A stretch of 43,571 bases of DNA from Pseudoxanthomonas suwonensis (GCA_003240695.1 QFNC01000025.1:1-43571), one strand, 5' to 3'; positions 17,744 to 27,270 are shown, counted from the stretch's first letter. The notes: a model not told the origin generated them from the sequence alone. Program-made: numbers and translations.

Positions 17744-18934
17744 ATGGCTTCATTGGGGGGACCGTTACACACGATGGTGCAAAGCCTTTCCAGCAACGGC
17801 ACGATCCTGGTCGTGGACGATCAGCCGGCCAATCTGCGGGTGGTCTCGGCCTTGCTGAGCAAACATGGCTACCAGGCCTTCGCTGCTGCCAGCGGCCCCG
17901 AGGCCCTGGACTGGCTGAAGACACAGCATCCCGACCTGATCCTGCTGGACATGATGATGCCGGGCATGGACGGATTCGCGCTGATCGGCGAAATCCGCCA
18001 CGATGCGCGCCTGCGCCATGTGCCGGTGATCTTTCTCACGGCCGCGCACGACCGCGAACTGCTGCTGCGCGCGTTCGAGTCCGGGGCGGTCGACTACGTC
18101 ACCAAGCCGTTCATGCCCGAGGAACTGCTGGCCCGGGTGCAGGCGCACGTGCGCCTGAAGCTGAGCAACGACCGCCTGCAGCGGTTGGTCGCCGAAAAGC
18201 AGACCCTGGTCAATCTGGTGGCGCACGACCTGAAGAATCCGCTGACCAGCGTGCTGTTCGCCAGCGAAGTGCTGCTGCAGGACGGCTGCAAGCCACAGCG
18301 GATCCCGCGCTACCTGCAGATGATCCACGACAGTGCCGGCGATGCCATCGGCTACATCCGCAGCTACCTGGAAACCCAGCAGGCCGGTCCGCGCCGGGCC
18401 GTGCCGGATGCAGACGAAGCCACCAGCCTGCGCCAGGTGGTGGACTGGCTTCACGAGCGCTACGCCCTTCAGATGGAAGCCCGCGGCATGCGTCTGGACA
18501 CGCCCGATCAACAGCACTCGGCCGCAGACCTGCCGATTGCCGTGTCGGGCCAGTTGTTGCGCCAGGTGGCGGAAAACCTGATCACCAATGCCCTGAAGTA
18601 CGCGCCGGGCAGCGTGGTGAGCCTGGGGGTGCGTCCGGGTGCGGCCGGTTACATGCAGCTGCTGGTGGAAGACCGCGGGCCGGGCATTCCACCCGGACGG
18701 CAACGCGAACTGTTCAAACCGTTCACGCGCCTGACCGACGAGGATCCGGCCAATGGCCTGTCCAGCGGGCTGGGACTGTCATTGGCCAGGCAAATTCTGG
18801 GCAGCGTGGACAGTCAGTTGTGGTACGAGGATCGCGAAGGCGGCGGTGCCCGCTTCGTGATGGAAGTGCCCATTCACGTGGCGTCGCGTGGTGACCAGAC
18901 AGTGGCCGACTCCGAACTTGCGCGATCCTGCTAG
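17744..18934 (+). CDS. receiver-histidine kinase fusion protein
   Basis: 396 residues from ATG 17744; ATG 17774 (ten residues later) is equally plausible and has a G-rich stretch upstream. The N-terminal receiver domain (about 20-137) has Asp69 in LILLDMMMPGMDG and Lys121 in VTKPF. A short helix leads to a HisKA domain with His161 in LVAHDLKNPLTS, and a HATPase domain (about 265-380) with ENLITNALKYAPG, EDRGPGIPP and SSGLGLSLA. There is no transmembrane segment. This order lets the receiver control the kinase. No cognate output gene lies beside it. Confidence 0.9.
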   Translation: MASLGGPLHTMVQSLSSNGTILVVDDQPANLRVVSALLSKHGYQAFAAASGPEALDWLKTQHPDLILLDMMMPGMDGFALIGEIRHDARLRHVPVIFLTAAHDRELLLRAFESGAVDYVTKPFMPEELLARVQAHVRLKLSNDRLQRLVAEKQTLVNLVAHDLKNPLTSVLFASEVLLQDGCKPQRIPRYLQMIHDSAGDAIGYIRSYLETQQAGPRRAVPDADEATSLRQVVDWLHERYALQMEARGMRLDTPDQQHSAADLPIAVSGQLLRQVAENLITNALKYAPGSVVSLGVRPGAAGYMQLLVEDRGPGIPPGRQRELFKPFTRLTDEDPANGLSSGLGLSLARQILGSVDSQLWYEDREGGGARFVMEVPIHVASRGDQTVADSELARSC

Positions 18935-18995
18935 CCGCGACGGATCGGAGTCCATCGAGGCCATCAAGCAATCGGGCCCGGGATGAGGCAGAAGG

Positions 18996-19014
18996 TGCCC
19001 GGCAGGTCCGGGCA
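18996..19014. terminator. perfect hairpin between convergent genes
   Basis: TGCCCGG, five loop bases, then CCGGGCA: seven perfect pairs in the 116-base gap between convergent genes. It has no T-run on either side, so Rho-independent action is doubtful, but the position suits a bidirectional transcript end. Confidence 0.35.
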
Positions 19015-19050
19015 GGCGTTCGGGTGGCAAGCAAGCAGGCGTGGAATCGG

Positions 19051-19464
19051 TCAATGCACGGCACGGCGGCGGTTGGCCGGGCGCGCACGCCGACGCGGAT
19101 GCGCCGTGGTGGAGGCGTCGGCCGTGCTGTCGCCGTCGTCCTCCAGTTGATCGTCGCGACGTTGCGCATCCACCCGCTTGGAGGTGCTGTCGATCGGGCC
19201 ATTCTGGGCCTGCTTGGCACGACGGCTGGCGGCGTACCACAGCAGCCCGGCGCCGGCAGCCGCCGCGGCCAGCAGCGCCGGATTGCGACGGGCGAACTTG
19301 CCGGCGTAGCGCGTGCCGGTTTTCACCGCGCCGATCACCGCACCGGTTTCCACCAGACTCAAGGCCCGACTGGGCAGTCCGTCGGGCACGATGCCCTTGA
19401 CGGTGTGGCCGATCTGGCCGATCAACCTGGCGGCCTTGTCCGAAACCGTGTCGTATGCACTCAT
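19051..19464 (-). CDS. small membrane protein, unknown function
   Basis: 137 residues from ATG 19464 with GAGGG eight bases upstream. The N-terminal part (SAYDTVSDKAARLIGQIGHT) is helical. A hydrophobic helix at about 65-85 (PALLAAAAAGAGLLWYAAS) could span or lie in the membrane. The C-terminal 45 residues are charged, with acid and then Arg-rich ends. No family recognised. It points toward the kinase fusion gene and shares no clear operon with the gene upstream (127-base gap). Confidence 0.7.
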   Translation of the reverse strand: MSAYDTVSDKAARLIGQIGHTVKGIVPDGLPSRALSLVETGAVIGAVKTGTRYAGKFARRNPALLAAAAAGAGLLWYAASRRAKQAQNGPIDSTSKRVDAQRRDDQLEDDGDSTADASTTAHPRRRARPANRRRAVH

Positions 19465-19591
19465 GGCGGGCACCCTCGTGGAGGAATAGGAAAGAAGATG
19501 GACAGTATCCGGCGCGCACCTGTCCATGCCGCGTGAGCGCACGGCACGCATCGCCATCTGCCTGCTGAATGCCGCAGGCGATTCAGGCCGG

Positions 19592-20881
19592 CTAGCGCTT
19601 CAGTCGAACCAGGGCACAGTCCAGCGTGGCGGCCAGCAGCACGGCGCGCAGCATCTGCGTGACCAGCGTGGGACGCAGCGAGAACGGGCCGCTGATCAGT
19701 GCCTGCCAGACCTGCGCGGACCACGTGGTCGCCCAATCGTGCGGGTTGACCGGACCGACTTGCCGCATCAGCCATGCCCAGGCCCAGCTGTCGAGATAAT
19801 CGAGCAACTGCCAGCCCGTGCACAGCGTGATCAGTGCGGGCAGGCCGGCGCGCATCACCAGGCGCACGCTGTTCACCACCGGCACGCCCTTGCTGTTCCA
19901 GCCGGCGCTGGCCTTGCCGATCAACTTGCGCCATACCATGTGCAGACCGGTGTAGCGTTCGCTGAGCCTGTCCAGTGCGTGGTCGGCGCGGTCCAGTGCC
20001 TGCCGCCGGCGCAGATCGATGCCGTAGACCAGCGCGGCCAGCGCCAGCCATACCAACGGCAGCAGCATCGCCCCGCCCAGCATGCGCAGCACCGCCCACA
20101 CCGGTTCAACCAGCGCGCGCAGCGGTGCCAGCGACAGGTTGAACACGAACGGATTTTCCCACCAGCCGGTGATCGCCTGCCAGGCCACGGTGGCGTGCCA
20201 CCAGCCCTTCGCCCAGCCCAGCAACGCGGCGATGGCCGTGGCCCCGACGAAGATCCAGTAGGCCTCGCAGGCCGTGGCCAGCACGTTCCAGAACAGCCGT
20301 TTGGTGCTGGCGGCACGCCATTTGGCGACTTGCCGGACGGCCCCGGACACCAGCAGGGCGACCCACAGTCCCTTGACCGACAGGATCTCGACGAAGCGTT
20401 CGCGCGCATCGAAGCTGACACTGAAATTGTAGCCGCGCAGGAAGTCCTGGCGGATGCCATCCAGCAATCCCCAGGTGGCGTAGTAGGCGAAGAATGGCAA
20501 TATCGCAATGCCCAGCGCATACGACCACTGCGACCGCGCTGACGGCGTCGCGGCACCTGGCATGGGGGCCGGCGGCTGCATCGGCGCAACCGCCGTCAGC
20601 GATGGCCGCAGCACCAGGAACATGGCGATGGTGCAGGCCAGGGTGGTCACGATCATGCCGGCCACGGCGGCATAGGCCAGCAGGATGGACCGTTCGGCCA
20701 GCTGCAGCGCAGCGGCACGCAGCAGATCGTAGCCCAGGCGCTGGGCGAAGAACCAGAACACCAGCGCCGGCCAGTGTCGCCACAGCAGACGCATGGCCAG
20801 CAGCGGAATGCGCAGCCAAGGACTGTCGGCCATCGGCCAGCCGGAGCGGGCAGGTGCCAGGGTGTTGTCGGCGGTGGACAT
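19592..20881 (-). CDS. polytopic inner-membrane protein, unknown function
   Basis: 429 residues from ATG 20881. Roughly six to eight hydrophobic segments are visible, for example ILLAYAAVAGMIVTTLACTI, MLLPLVWLALAALVYGI and LLAATLDCALV. Tryptophans are abundant. A cytosolic-looking loop RRRQALDRADHALDRLSERY lies after the middle. I see no transporter or enzyme motif and name no family. It follows the beta-helix gene on the same strand by 83 bases. Confidence 0.8.
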   Translation of the reverse strand: MSTADNTLAPARSGWPMADSPWLRIPLLAMRLLWRHWPALVFWFFAQRLGYDLLRAAALQLAERSILLAYAAVAGMIVTTLACTIAMFLVLRPSLTAVAPMQPPAPMPGAATPSARSQWSYALGIAILPFFAYYATWGLLDGIRQDFLRGYNFSVSFDARERFVEILSVKGLWVALLVSGAVRQVAKWRAASTKRLFWNVLATACEAYWIFVGATAIAALLGWAKGWWHATVAWQAITGWWENPFVFNLSLAPLRALVEPVWAVLRMLGGAMLLPLVWLALAALVYGIDLRRRQALDRADHALDRLSERYTGLHMVWRKLIGKASAGWNSKGVPVVNSVRLVMRAGLPALITLCTGWQLLDYLDSWAWAWLMRQVGPVNPHDWATTWSAQVWQALISGPFSLRPTLVTQMLRAVLLAATLDCALVRLKR

Positions 20882-20964
20882 CGCTGGGTCGGTAACCGGA
20901 ACGGCCTACGATAGCGCCGGGCCGGAAATGCGCAAGAGCCGCTATGGCACGTTGCCGCAGCGAA

Positions 20965-22014
20965 TCAGCGCGCGAACACCAGCCCGCTCACGTTGTTCCA
21001 GCCGGTAGGGGCCACCAGACGCCCCTCGTTCACCATCGCCTTGGGCACGTTGAAGCCGTAGCGTTGCTGTGCCGCCCCGCCACCGGGACGACGATCGAAG
21101 GACTGGCAGCCCACCAGCGACAGGGCGGCGTCGTACTTCACGTAGAAGCCGTCCGCGACGTTGCTCGTTCCGCCCACGTCCTTGAACGAACAGGTGTCGG
21201 CCACGCAGCTGTTCAGTAAGTTGTTGCCGTATTCCACGAAAAAGCCGTGGTTGGCGATGTCCTGCGCCTCGCAGCCGAGCAACTTGTTGCGCGTGCCCTT
21301 GATGTGGAAGCCATAGCCGCGGCAGTACCACGCCTTGCAGGCGGTGAAGAAGCAGTTGGCGGTGCCGATGTAGAACCCCGCGCCTGCATTGCCGCTGGTG
21401 GTGGCTTCGCAGTCGGTGAACCAATTGTCCGGGCCGAGGACGTTGAAACCGTGGCGTTTCGCGCGTCGCACCCGCACCCGCGTGGTCACGCAGCCCTGGG
21501 TGTCGGTGCCGGCATACACCATGCCGTCCAGCGCGGCATCGTAGACCAGCAGGTTGTCCACCCGGCACACGGCATCCGGTTCGCCCTGGTAATTGCCGGT
21601 GGTGCCGACGATGTTGAAATGCACGCCGACTTGCGCCTTGCCGTCGCAGTCCAGCACGAAGTCGGACAGATTCACGCCGTCCACCGGCAGGCCGGCGCCC
21701 ACGGCGATCATTGCCGGCAGGTTGGCAGTGGCCAGAAGACGCGTGCTCTGGCCCACGCCCCGAATGGTGCAGCCGTTGTCGGGAATGATGGGTTGGCGGA
21801 TCGCATAGGTGCCGCTGCCCAGCTGGATGGCCTTGGCGCCGGCTTCGATGGCGGCCTGGATCGACTCACCCGGCGCCACGTAGGTCCAGCCGTTGGTGCT
21901 GGCCGCTGCGGCGCTGGATGGGCGCGCAGGGGTTGCGGCAATGGGCAGCGCCAATCCGGCAGTGGCGGTTCCCGCAGCAGTCAGCAGCAGATGGCGTCGG
22001 TAGGTGTCGATCAT
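20965..22014 (-). CDS. Tat-exported right-handed beta-helix protein
   Basis: 349 residues from ATG 22014, with GAGG upstream. The N-terminus has a twin-arginine signal (YRRHLLLTAAG). The mature protein starts with a pectate-lyase-like opening (YVAPGESIQAAIEAGAKAIQ, then GSGTYAI) and continues as short parallel beta-helix turns rich in Cys, Asn and Gly (HGFNVLG, AGFYIGT, YGFHIKG, HGFFVEY). About ten cysteines stack in the turns. Such folds bind or cleave polysaccharides, but I see no lyase or hydrolase catalytic set. An upstream in-frame extension to 22173 lacks a signal at its N-terminus, so 22014 is preferred. Confidence 0.82.
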   Translation of the reverse strand: MIDTYRRHLLLTAAGTATAGLALPIAATPARPSSAAAASTNGWTYVAPGESIQAAIEAGAKAIQLGSGTYAIRQPIIPDNGCTIRGVGQSTRLLATANLPAMIAVGAGLPVDGVNLSDFVLDCDGKAQVGVHFNIVGTTGNYQGEPDAVCRVDNLLVYDAALDGMVYAGTDTQGCVTTRVRVRRAKRHGFNVLGPDNWFTDCEATTSGNAGAGFYIGTANCFFTACKAWYCRGYGFHIKGTRNKLLGCEAQDIANHGFFVEYGNNLLNSCVADTCSFKDVGGTSNVADGFYVKYDAALSLVGCQSFDRRPGGGAAQQRYGFNVPKAMVNEGRLVAPTGWNNVSGLVFAR

Positions 22015-22267
22015 GCGGGTGCCTCGCCGTGCCAAGGGAATCGTCGGATTGTAGGAGGGCACTGCAGTTCCAAGCGTGTCCTGCATCGCAGTTCCGAAGC
22101 ACCGCTGATGGCGGTGGACAGCGGTTAGTCCGAATGGCGACGGGCCAATCACGAAAACTGTGCCTAACAGCACTAAACTGAATGGATATTCAGCCTACGA
22201 TGGCAAACATGGGGTATCGGGCGCCATGAAGCCGACCGGGTCGGTTTCAGCAAGGGGGAGATCTGCA

Positions 22268-24151
22268 ATGACCAGCGACGCGACTGCAGGGCGCGATCTT
22301 CGCCAGTTGACACGGCTGATGGCAGCCGCGTTGGTGCTGCCGTTGGCATTGACCGCCTGTGGCGGCGGTGGCGGTGGCGGTGGGGACGGTGGAGTGTCGC
22401 CGCCGCCCGCCAGTCCGCCGCCTGCCGGCACGCCGCCGCCACCACCACCTCCTCCCCCTCCTCCTCCTCCTCCTCCGCCGCCGCCGCCGCCCACTCCCGT
22501 GCCGGTAGCCGACATCCCGGCCACCGATGCCGACGCGGCGCGGTTCCTGACGCAGGCCACGTTCGGTCCCACGCTGCAAGAGATCAGCGCGCTGCGGCAA
22601 ATCGGCTATGCCGCCTGGATCGACCAGCAGGTCAAGGCCGCGCCGTCGTACCAGATGGATTTCCTGAACACCTTCTCGGAAGACGAGATCTACGACCTGC
22701 AATTCGGGCACCAGGCGCGCCTGGAAGCGTGGTTCCTGCATGCGCGCGGTGTGGCCGACCCGCGCCGCAACGGGGTGCTGCACAGCGACCAGCTGCGCCA
22801 GCGGGTTGCGTTCGCGCTGAGCGAGATCATGGTGGTGTCGCAGCTGAACAATGACCTGTTCGTCGGACGCTTCGGCTACACCGCGGCCAGCTACTACGAC
22901 GTGCTGGCGCGCAATGCCTTTGGCAACTACCGCACCCTGCTGGAGGAAGTGACTCTGCACCCGGCGATGGGCGCGTACCTGTCGATGATGGGCAACCAGA
23001 AACCGGACGCCACGCTGAACATCCGTCCGGACGAGAACTACGCCCGCGAAGTGATGCAACTGTTCAGCGTGGGAGAGATTCTGCTGAATCCGGATGGCAC
23101 TGCGAAACTCGACGCCCAGGGCAAGCGCATCCCCGCCTATGGCTAGGACACGGTGAAGGGCTTCGCCCACGTGTTCACCGGCTGGCGGCGCAGCGGCTGC
23201 TCGCAGGAACAATTCGAGTGCTACACCTGGTGGCCGCTGAAGAATCCTGCGCTGGACCGGCCGATGGAATCGTTCGCGTCGATGCACGCGCGCGACTACA
23301 GCAAGCAGCTGCTGGTGTATCCGGGCGTGACCCTGGGCAACGGTCTGCAACCGGCCGGTGCCGACGCCCAGGCCGACCTGAAGGCGGCGCTGGACAACAT
23401 CTTCCGCCATCCCAACGTGGGACCGTTCATCGCCGAGGCGCTGATCAAGCGTCTGGTCACCAGCAATCCCACCCCGGCCTACGTGCAGCGCGTGGCGGCC
23501 AGGTTCGACGACAACGGCGCAGGCGTGCGCGGCGATCTGCGCGCGGTGGTCACGGCCATTCTGCTGGATCCGGAAGCGCGGCTGGTGAGCCAGCAGCCGG
23601 CGTATTTCGGCAAGGCGCGCGAACCGCTGCTGCGGCTCACCCACCTGTGGCGGGCGTTGGACGCCAGCAGCCGCTCCGGGCGCATGGCCAACTACTACGT
23701 GGTGCGCTATCCGCACGTGGACAACTACGGCCAGCTGCCGATGCGTTCGCCGTCTGTGTTCAATTTCTTCAGCCCTGGCTACATGCCGATCGGCGAGATG
23801 ACCGAACAGCAGCTGACCGCGCCGGAACTGCAGCTGGCCACCAGCGAAATGCTGCCGATCACCCAGAACACCATCGGCAACGAGATCTTCCACGGTTGGA
23901 AGGGCACTCCCGGTGCCGATGCCGACGACGTGTTGCTGGATCTGGGGCGCGATGCTGCATTGGCAGGCGATCCGGCGGCACTGGTCGATCGTTACAACCT
24001 GCTGTTCCTGTCCGGGCAGATGTCGCCACGGCTGAAACAGCTGGTGGTGCAGCGCGTGGCCGAGATCCCCAATGCCAACAACGGTCGCGACCGTGTCCAA
24101 GAAGCCCTGTTCCTGACGCTCAACGCGCCCGAATACGTGATCCAGAAATAA
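22268..24151 (+). pseudogene. DUF1800 lipoprotein gene split by an in-frame amber codon
   Basis: ATG 22268 follows GGGGGAG and opens a lipoprotein signal (ALTAC, Cys31), a Gly run, then about 20 consecutive prolines. The DUF1800 domain follows (ARFLTQATFGPT, RQRVAFALSEIMVVS, RPDENYAREVMQLFSVGE). At 23144-23146 a TAG (codon 293) interrupts ...IPAYG*DTVKGFAHVFTGW.... The same frame then continues to 24151 with the rest of the domain and a normal ending (LNAPEYVIQK). Full length would be 627 residues. In this family a Gln commonly stands at this position, so CAG to TAG is the simplest explanation. Both halves keep normal coding character, so the event is recent, or is an error, or is read through. 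The DUF1501 partner gene follows by ten bases. The 253 bases upstream (22015-22267) are a divergent intergenic region with a relatively AT-rich stretch around 22140-22200. Confidence 0.85.
22433..22492 (+). repeat. 20-codon polyproline tract (CCN triplet repeat)
   Basis: Twenty consecutive proline codons, including a run of six CCT and a run of five CCG, lie between the lipobox and the DUF1800 domain. As a triplet repeat it can change length without shifting frame. It probably spaces the domain from the membrane. Confidence 0.9.
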
Positions 24152-24161
24152 GGAGTCGGCC

Positions 24162-25559
24162 ATGAAGCGACGCGAATTCCTCCGCAACGCCATCTGCGCC
24201 GGTCTGGGTGGCGCGGGCCTGTACTCGGCCTTCGGCAACCTGCAGCTGATGCACGCGGCCACGCGCGCCTACGGCCCTGCGGCCTTCAGCGACTACAAGG
24301 CACTGGTGTGCGTGTTCCTGCATGGCGGCAACGACGGCTTCAACATGGTGGTGCCGCACAGCGATGCGGCCTACAACCGGTACCGCACCGCGCGGGCCAC
24401 GCTGGCGCTGCCGCGCGACCGGCTGCTGCCGCTGCTGCCGCAGGCCGGCGGCGCTGCCTCCGATGGCGCCGATTACGCGCTGTACAACGCCACCACCGAC
24501 GACGATCCCATCGGTGCCAGCGGTCTGCGCGACCTGTTCAACAGCGGCAAGGCGGCGATCCTGGCCAACGTGGGCACGCTGATGCGGCCCACCACCAAGG
24601 CCCAGTACCACAGCGGCAGTCATGCGTTGCCGCCGCTGCTGTTCTCGCACGATGCGCAGCAGAACTACTGGCAGATCTCGCGCACCGACGACCTGCGCAA
24701 TCTGGGCTGGGGCGGCCGCATCGCCGACCTGCTGCACGACGCCAATCCGGATGGCTTCATCCCGATGCTCACCGGCCTGGGTGGTGAAAGCCTGCTGGGT
24801 CGCGCCGCGGTTGCCACGCAGTTCGTCACAGGCACCGGTGGGCCCAACGTGTTTTCGCACACCGCCTGGAATGCCGAACGCCGCGCGGTGATGAACGAGA
24901 TCATGAAACCCGCCGAACAGAAGCACCCGATGGAACGGGCCTATGCCGCGGCGTACACCCGCACCCGCGACACCGCGGCCAGCGTGCGCGATGCGCTGGA
25001 GGCCGCGCCGGAACTGGCCACCGTGTTCCCCGATACCGGCCTGGGCATGCAACTGCGGATGGTGGCGCAGTTGATCGCCGCCCGGAACATCCTGGGAATG
25101 AAGCGGCAGATCTACTTCGTCGGCATGGGCGGCTTCGACACCCACGATTTCCAGATGAGCAGCCACGCCGGCCTGCTGTCCACCGTGGCGCAGGCCATCA
25201 CCGCCTTCCAGAGGGCCACCACCGAACTGGGCGTGGACAACGGCGTGACCACCTTCACCGCCTCGGACTTCGGCCGCACGCTGTCCTCCAACGGCGACGG
25301 CTCCGACCACGGCTGGGGCTCGCACCACCTGGTGGTGGGTGGCGCGGTGAACGGCGGCCGCTTTTACGGGCGCATGCCGCAGCTGCAGAACGGCAGCCCC
25401 GAGGACGTGGGCTGGGGCCAGATCATCCCCACCACCTCGGTGGACCAGTACGCCGCCACCCTGGCGCGCTGGTTCGGCGTGGCCGATGCCGACCTGAATC
25501 TGATTTTGCCGAACCTGGCCAATTTCGAGCAGCGCAATCTGGGGTTCATGAAGGCGTAG
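24162..25559 (+). CDS. DUF1501 family Tat-exported protein
   Basis: 465 residues from ATG 24162, preceded by AAGGAG. The Tat-type signal is KRREFLRNAICAGLGGAG. DUF1501 hallmarks are VCVFLHGGNDGFNMVVP near residue 50 and the later FVGMGGFDTHDFQ and TFTASDFGRTLSSNGDGSDHGWGSHH. The family belongs to the alkaline-phosphatase-like fold and is nearly always next to a DUF1800 gene; the biochemical role of the pair is not established. Metal-binding-type Asp and His residues are present. The gene is intact although its partner carries a stop. Confidence 0.92.
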   Translation: MKRREFLRNAICAGLGGAGLYSAFGNLQLMHAATRAYGPAAFSDYKALVCVFLHGGNDGFNMVVPHSDAAYNRYRTARATLALPRDRLLPLLPQAGGAASDGADYALYNATTDDDPIGASGLRDLFNSGKAAILANVGTLMRPTTKAQYHSGSHALPPLLFSHDAQQNYWQISRTDDLRNLGWGGRIADLLHDANPDGFIPMLTGLGGESLLGRAAVATQFVTGTGGPNVFSHTAWNAERRAVMNEIMKPAEQKHPMERAYAAAYTRTRDTAASVRDALEAAPELATVFPDTGLGMQLRMVAQLIAARNILGMKRQIYFVGMGGFDTHDFQMSSHAGLLSTVAQAITAFQRATTELGVDNGVTTFTASDFGRTLSSNGDGSDHGWGSHHLVVGGAVNGGRFYGRMPQLQNGSPEDVGWGQIIPTTSVDQYAATLARWFGVADADLNLILPNLANFEQRNLGFMKA

Positions 25560-25602
25560 CCTATTAAGTCCGAATCCCGAACTTGGGCTTTCTGGAGCGT
25601 CT

Positions 25603-27270
25603 TTACGCATTGATCGATGCTGAAATCCTGTCAAAAACAGATTGAAATTCCGATAAATCACTAGGCTCGCTCAGAAAAACGGCTCTTTCCGCGCACGCTC
25701 TTTTATGCCCATCGTTAAATGAAAAATGAACTATTTTTCCGCTAGTGTCTTCATGAATAGTGACTTGGGCGGGCCTTTCATCGCGAAGCAGCCTTTTAAC
25801 GCGATCCGATAGCAGATTTTCTGTGTCGATGGGGAGCTGAAAAAAATCCTTGTTGGACTGTAACGAAGATCCTTCGCGCTTTCGTCTGCCTGTAAGTTGA
25901 TCGACTGCTCTTTTTCCAGCATCGTCACCATCAATAATGAGCACAACACCGACGTCTCCGCCCGCGAAATTTGCAATGCTTTCATACAGGTATGTTGCCG
26001 AAGTTGCATTTCCGGAGGGAAAGAATTTAACATCGTTTGGATTCAATGATAACGATGAAGACAACTTGTTCATGGCGCCCTTGAACAATATTTCGTCGCT
26101 GGGTCCTTCAACAACAATATTCAGGAGATAGTAGAGCATTGAATCTTGAAGGGAGACGCCCAAGCTTTGGCGGGCTAGTTCATACTCAGATCCGATGATG
26201 ACGGTGCTGTGAGGGGAACCCTCTGATTTGTCTACAACAAACGCATTCACTCCAGAATTAGTTCTCGGAACAAAATGGGCACAGTGTGACGTGATAAGCG
26301 TCTGAACTTCCTTTGAAAATTCAAACATCATTTCCGCCATTGCGCGCTGCTTGCTAGGATGCAGAAATGATTCTGGCTCTTCGATTGCCCAAATGAATGT
26401 TTGTCTAGAATTGTGTCTCTGAGGATGGTTGTCGGCTAGGTATTTAAGAAGGAATAGCAGGCTGCTCGTTTGGATTCCTGCGCCCTTGGATTTCAGGCCG
26501 GTTTCAGCAGTATCGAAAATAACAGGGGTGAGACTTGGAAGCATTTCCTCAAGATTTGCAAAAGGAAGCTTGAGATCAAACTGGCCGACTTCCGGGAAAA
26601 CATTTCTAATTGAAGTTGTTACTGAATTGGACGAACTTTTCAATTCGGGCGTGAGCTTTGAAAGCAATGCTTTAATGACCTCGTTGATTTCTTGCCGCCT
26701 TTTAACCGCGCCGCTCCATCCGCTAAAAATTGTTTTAATCAGTTCTGAACTTATTTCACTGGTTATGCTTTCTAAAGAATCGCGACCGACTGGGATATAC
26801 TTAAATATGACGGCCTGTCTTAAATGATCTCTGACCTTATAGATCAATTCTTTCTGTATGTTTTTCGTCCCTTTTTGCCCTATGAATTGCCATGATTCGA
26901 CTCCGTTTTTGGAGTACGAGAGCCTGATTTGTATTTCGTTATCCTGAAGTCGCATTTGATTTGTGTTTTTCTCAATATCCTCAAGTGCTTTTCTCAGGTT
27001 CACCTCTTTATCTGGTTCATAAGTGACGGTCAGGGTTATTTTTGTTTGTGCGGACGCTGGCAGCGTGGCCAATTTTGGAAAGTCGAGTTCCGGCGAGTAG
27101 GGTCGGCCGTCTGCAGTTCCTTTAAAAAACAATTCCAGCGCCCTCAAAATGTTTGATTTTCCGCAGTTATTCGGCCCGACGATTACGGTTAGTTGCTCAA
27201 GATCCATGGTCATCGGAGAGCCGATGATGGACCTGAAGTTTTCTATTTCGGCCTTGATTAGCTTGATCAT
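25603..27270 (-). CDS. OLD-family ATPase/Toprim nuclease, likely defence gene
   Basis: 555 residues from ATG 27270. The N-terminal ABC-type ATPase has Walker A GPNNCGKSN (32-40), the signature-like KSKGAGIQTSS (260-270), Walker B FIWAIEEPESFLHP (292-305) and the switch-like LITSHCAHFV (325-334). The C-terminal Toprim domain has VVEGPSDEILF (Glu388) and IIDGDDAGKR (Asp447, Asp449, Asp450), the metal-binding set of overcoming-lysogenization-defect nucleases. Base use is far from its neighbours: 26761-26820 counts 26 G+C in 60 against 37 in 60 at 28861-28920. There is no adjacent UvrD-like helicase, so it is not a Gabija pair; it resembles stand-alone class 1 OLD proteins. It is wedged between two core-looking genes with about 45 bases on either side. 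Confidence 0.88.
   Translation of the reverse strand: MIKLIKAEIENFRSIIGSPMTMDLEQLTVIVGPNNCGKSNILRALELFFKGTADGRPYSPELDFPKLATLPASAQTKITLTVTYEPDKEVNLRKALEDIEKNTNQMRLQDNEIQIRLSYSKNGVESWQFIGQKGTKNIQKELIYKVRDHLRQAVIFKYIPVGRDSLESITSEISSELIKTIFSGWSGAVKRRQEINEVIKALLSKLTPELKSSSNSVTTSIRNVFPEVGQFDLKLPFANLEEMLPSLTPVIFDTAETGLKSKGAGIQTSSLLFLLKYLADNHPQRHNSRQTFIWAIEEPESFLHPSKQRAMAEMMFEFSKEVQTLITSHCAHFVPRTNSGVNAFVVDKSEGSPHSTVIIGSEYELARQSLGVSLQDSMLYYLLNIVVEGPSDEILFKGAMNKLSSSLSLNPNDVKFFPSGNATSATYLYESIANFAGGDVGVVLIIDGDDAGKRAVDQLTGRRKREGSSLQSNKDFFQLPIDTENLLSDRVKRLLRDERPAQVTIHEDTSGKIVHFSFNDGHKRACAERAVFLSEPSDLSEFQSVFDRISASINA

Noticed and set aside
23144..23146. Recoding of TAG as an unusual amino acid
   Set aside because: Selenocysteine uses TGA, pyrrolysine is not expected in this group, and a single C-to-T change explains the codon.
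25603..27270. Gabija GajA
   Set aside because: No GajB-like helicase gene is adjacent; both neighbours are housekeeping-type genes.
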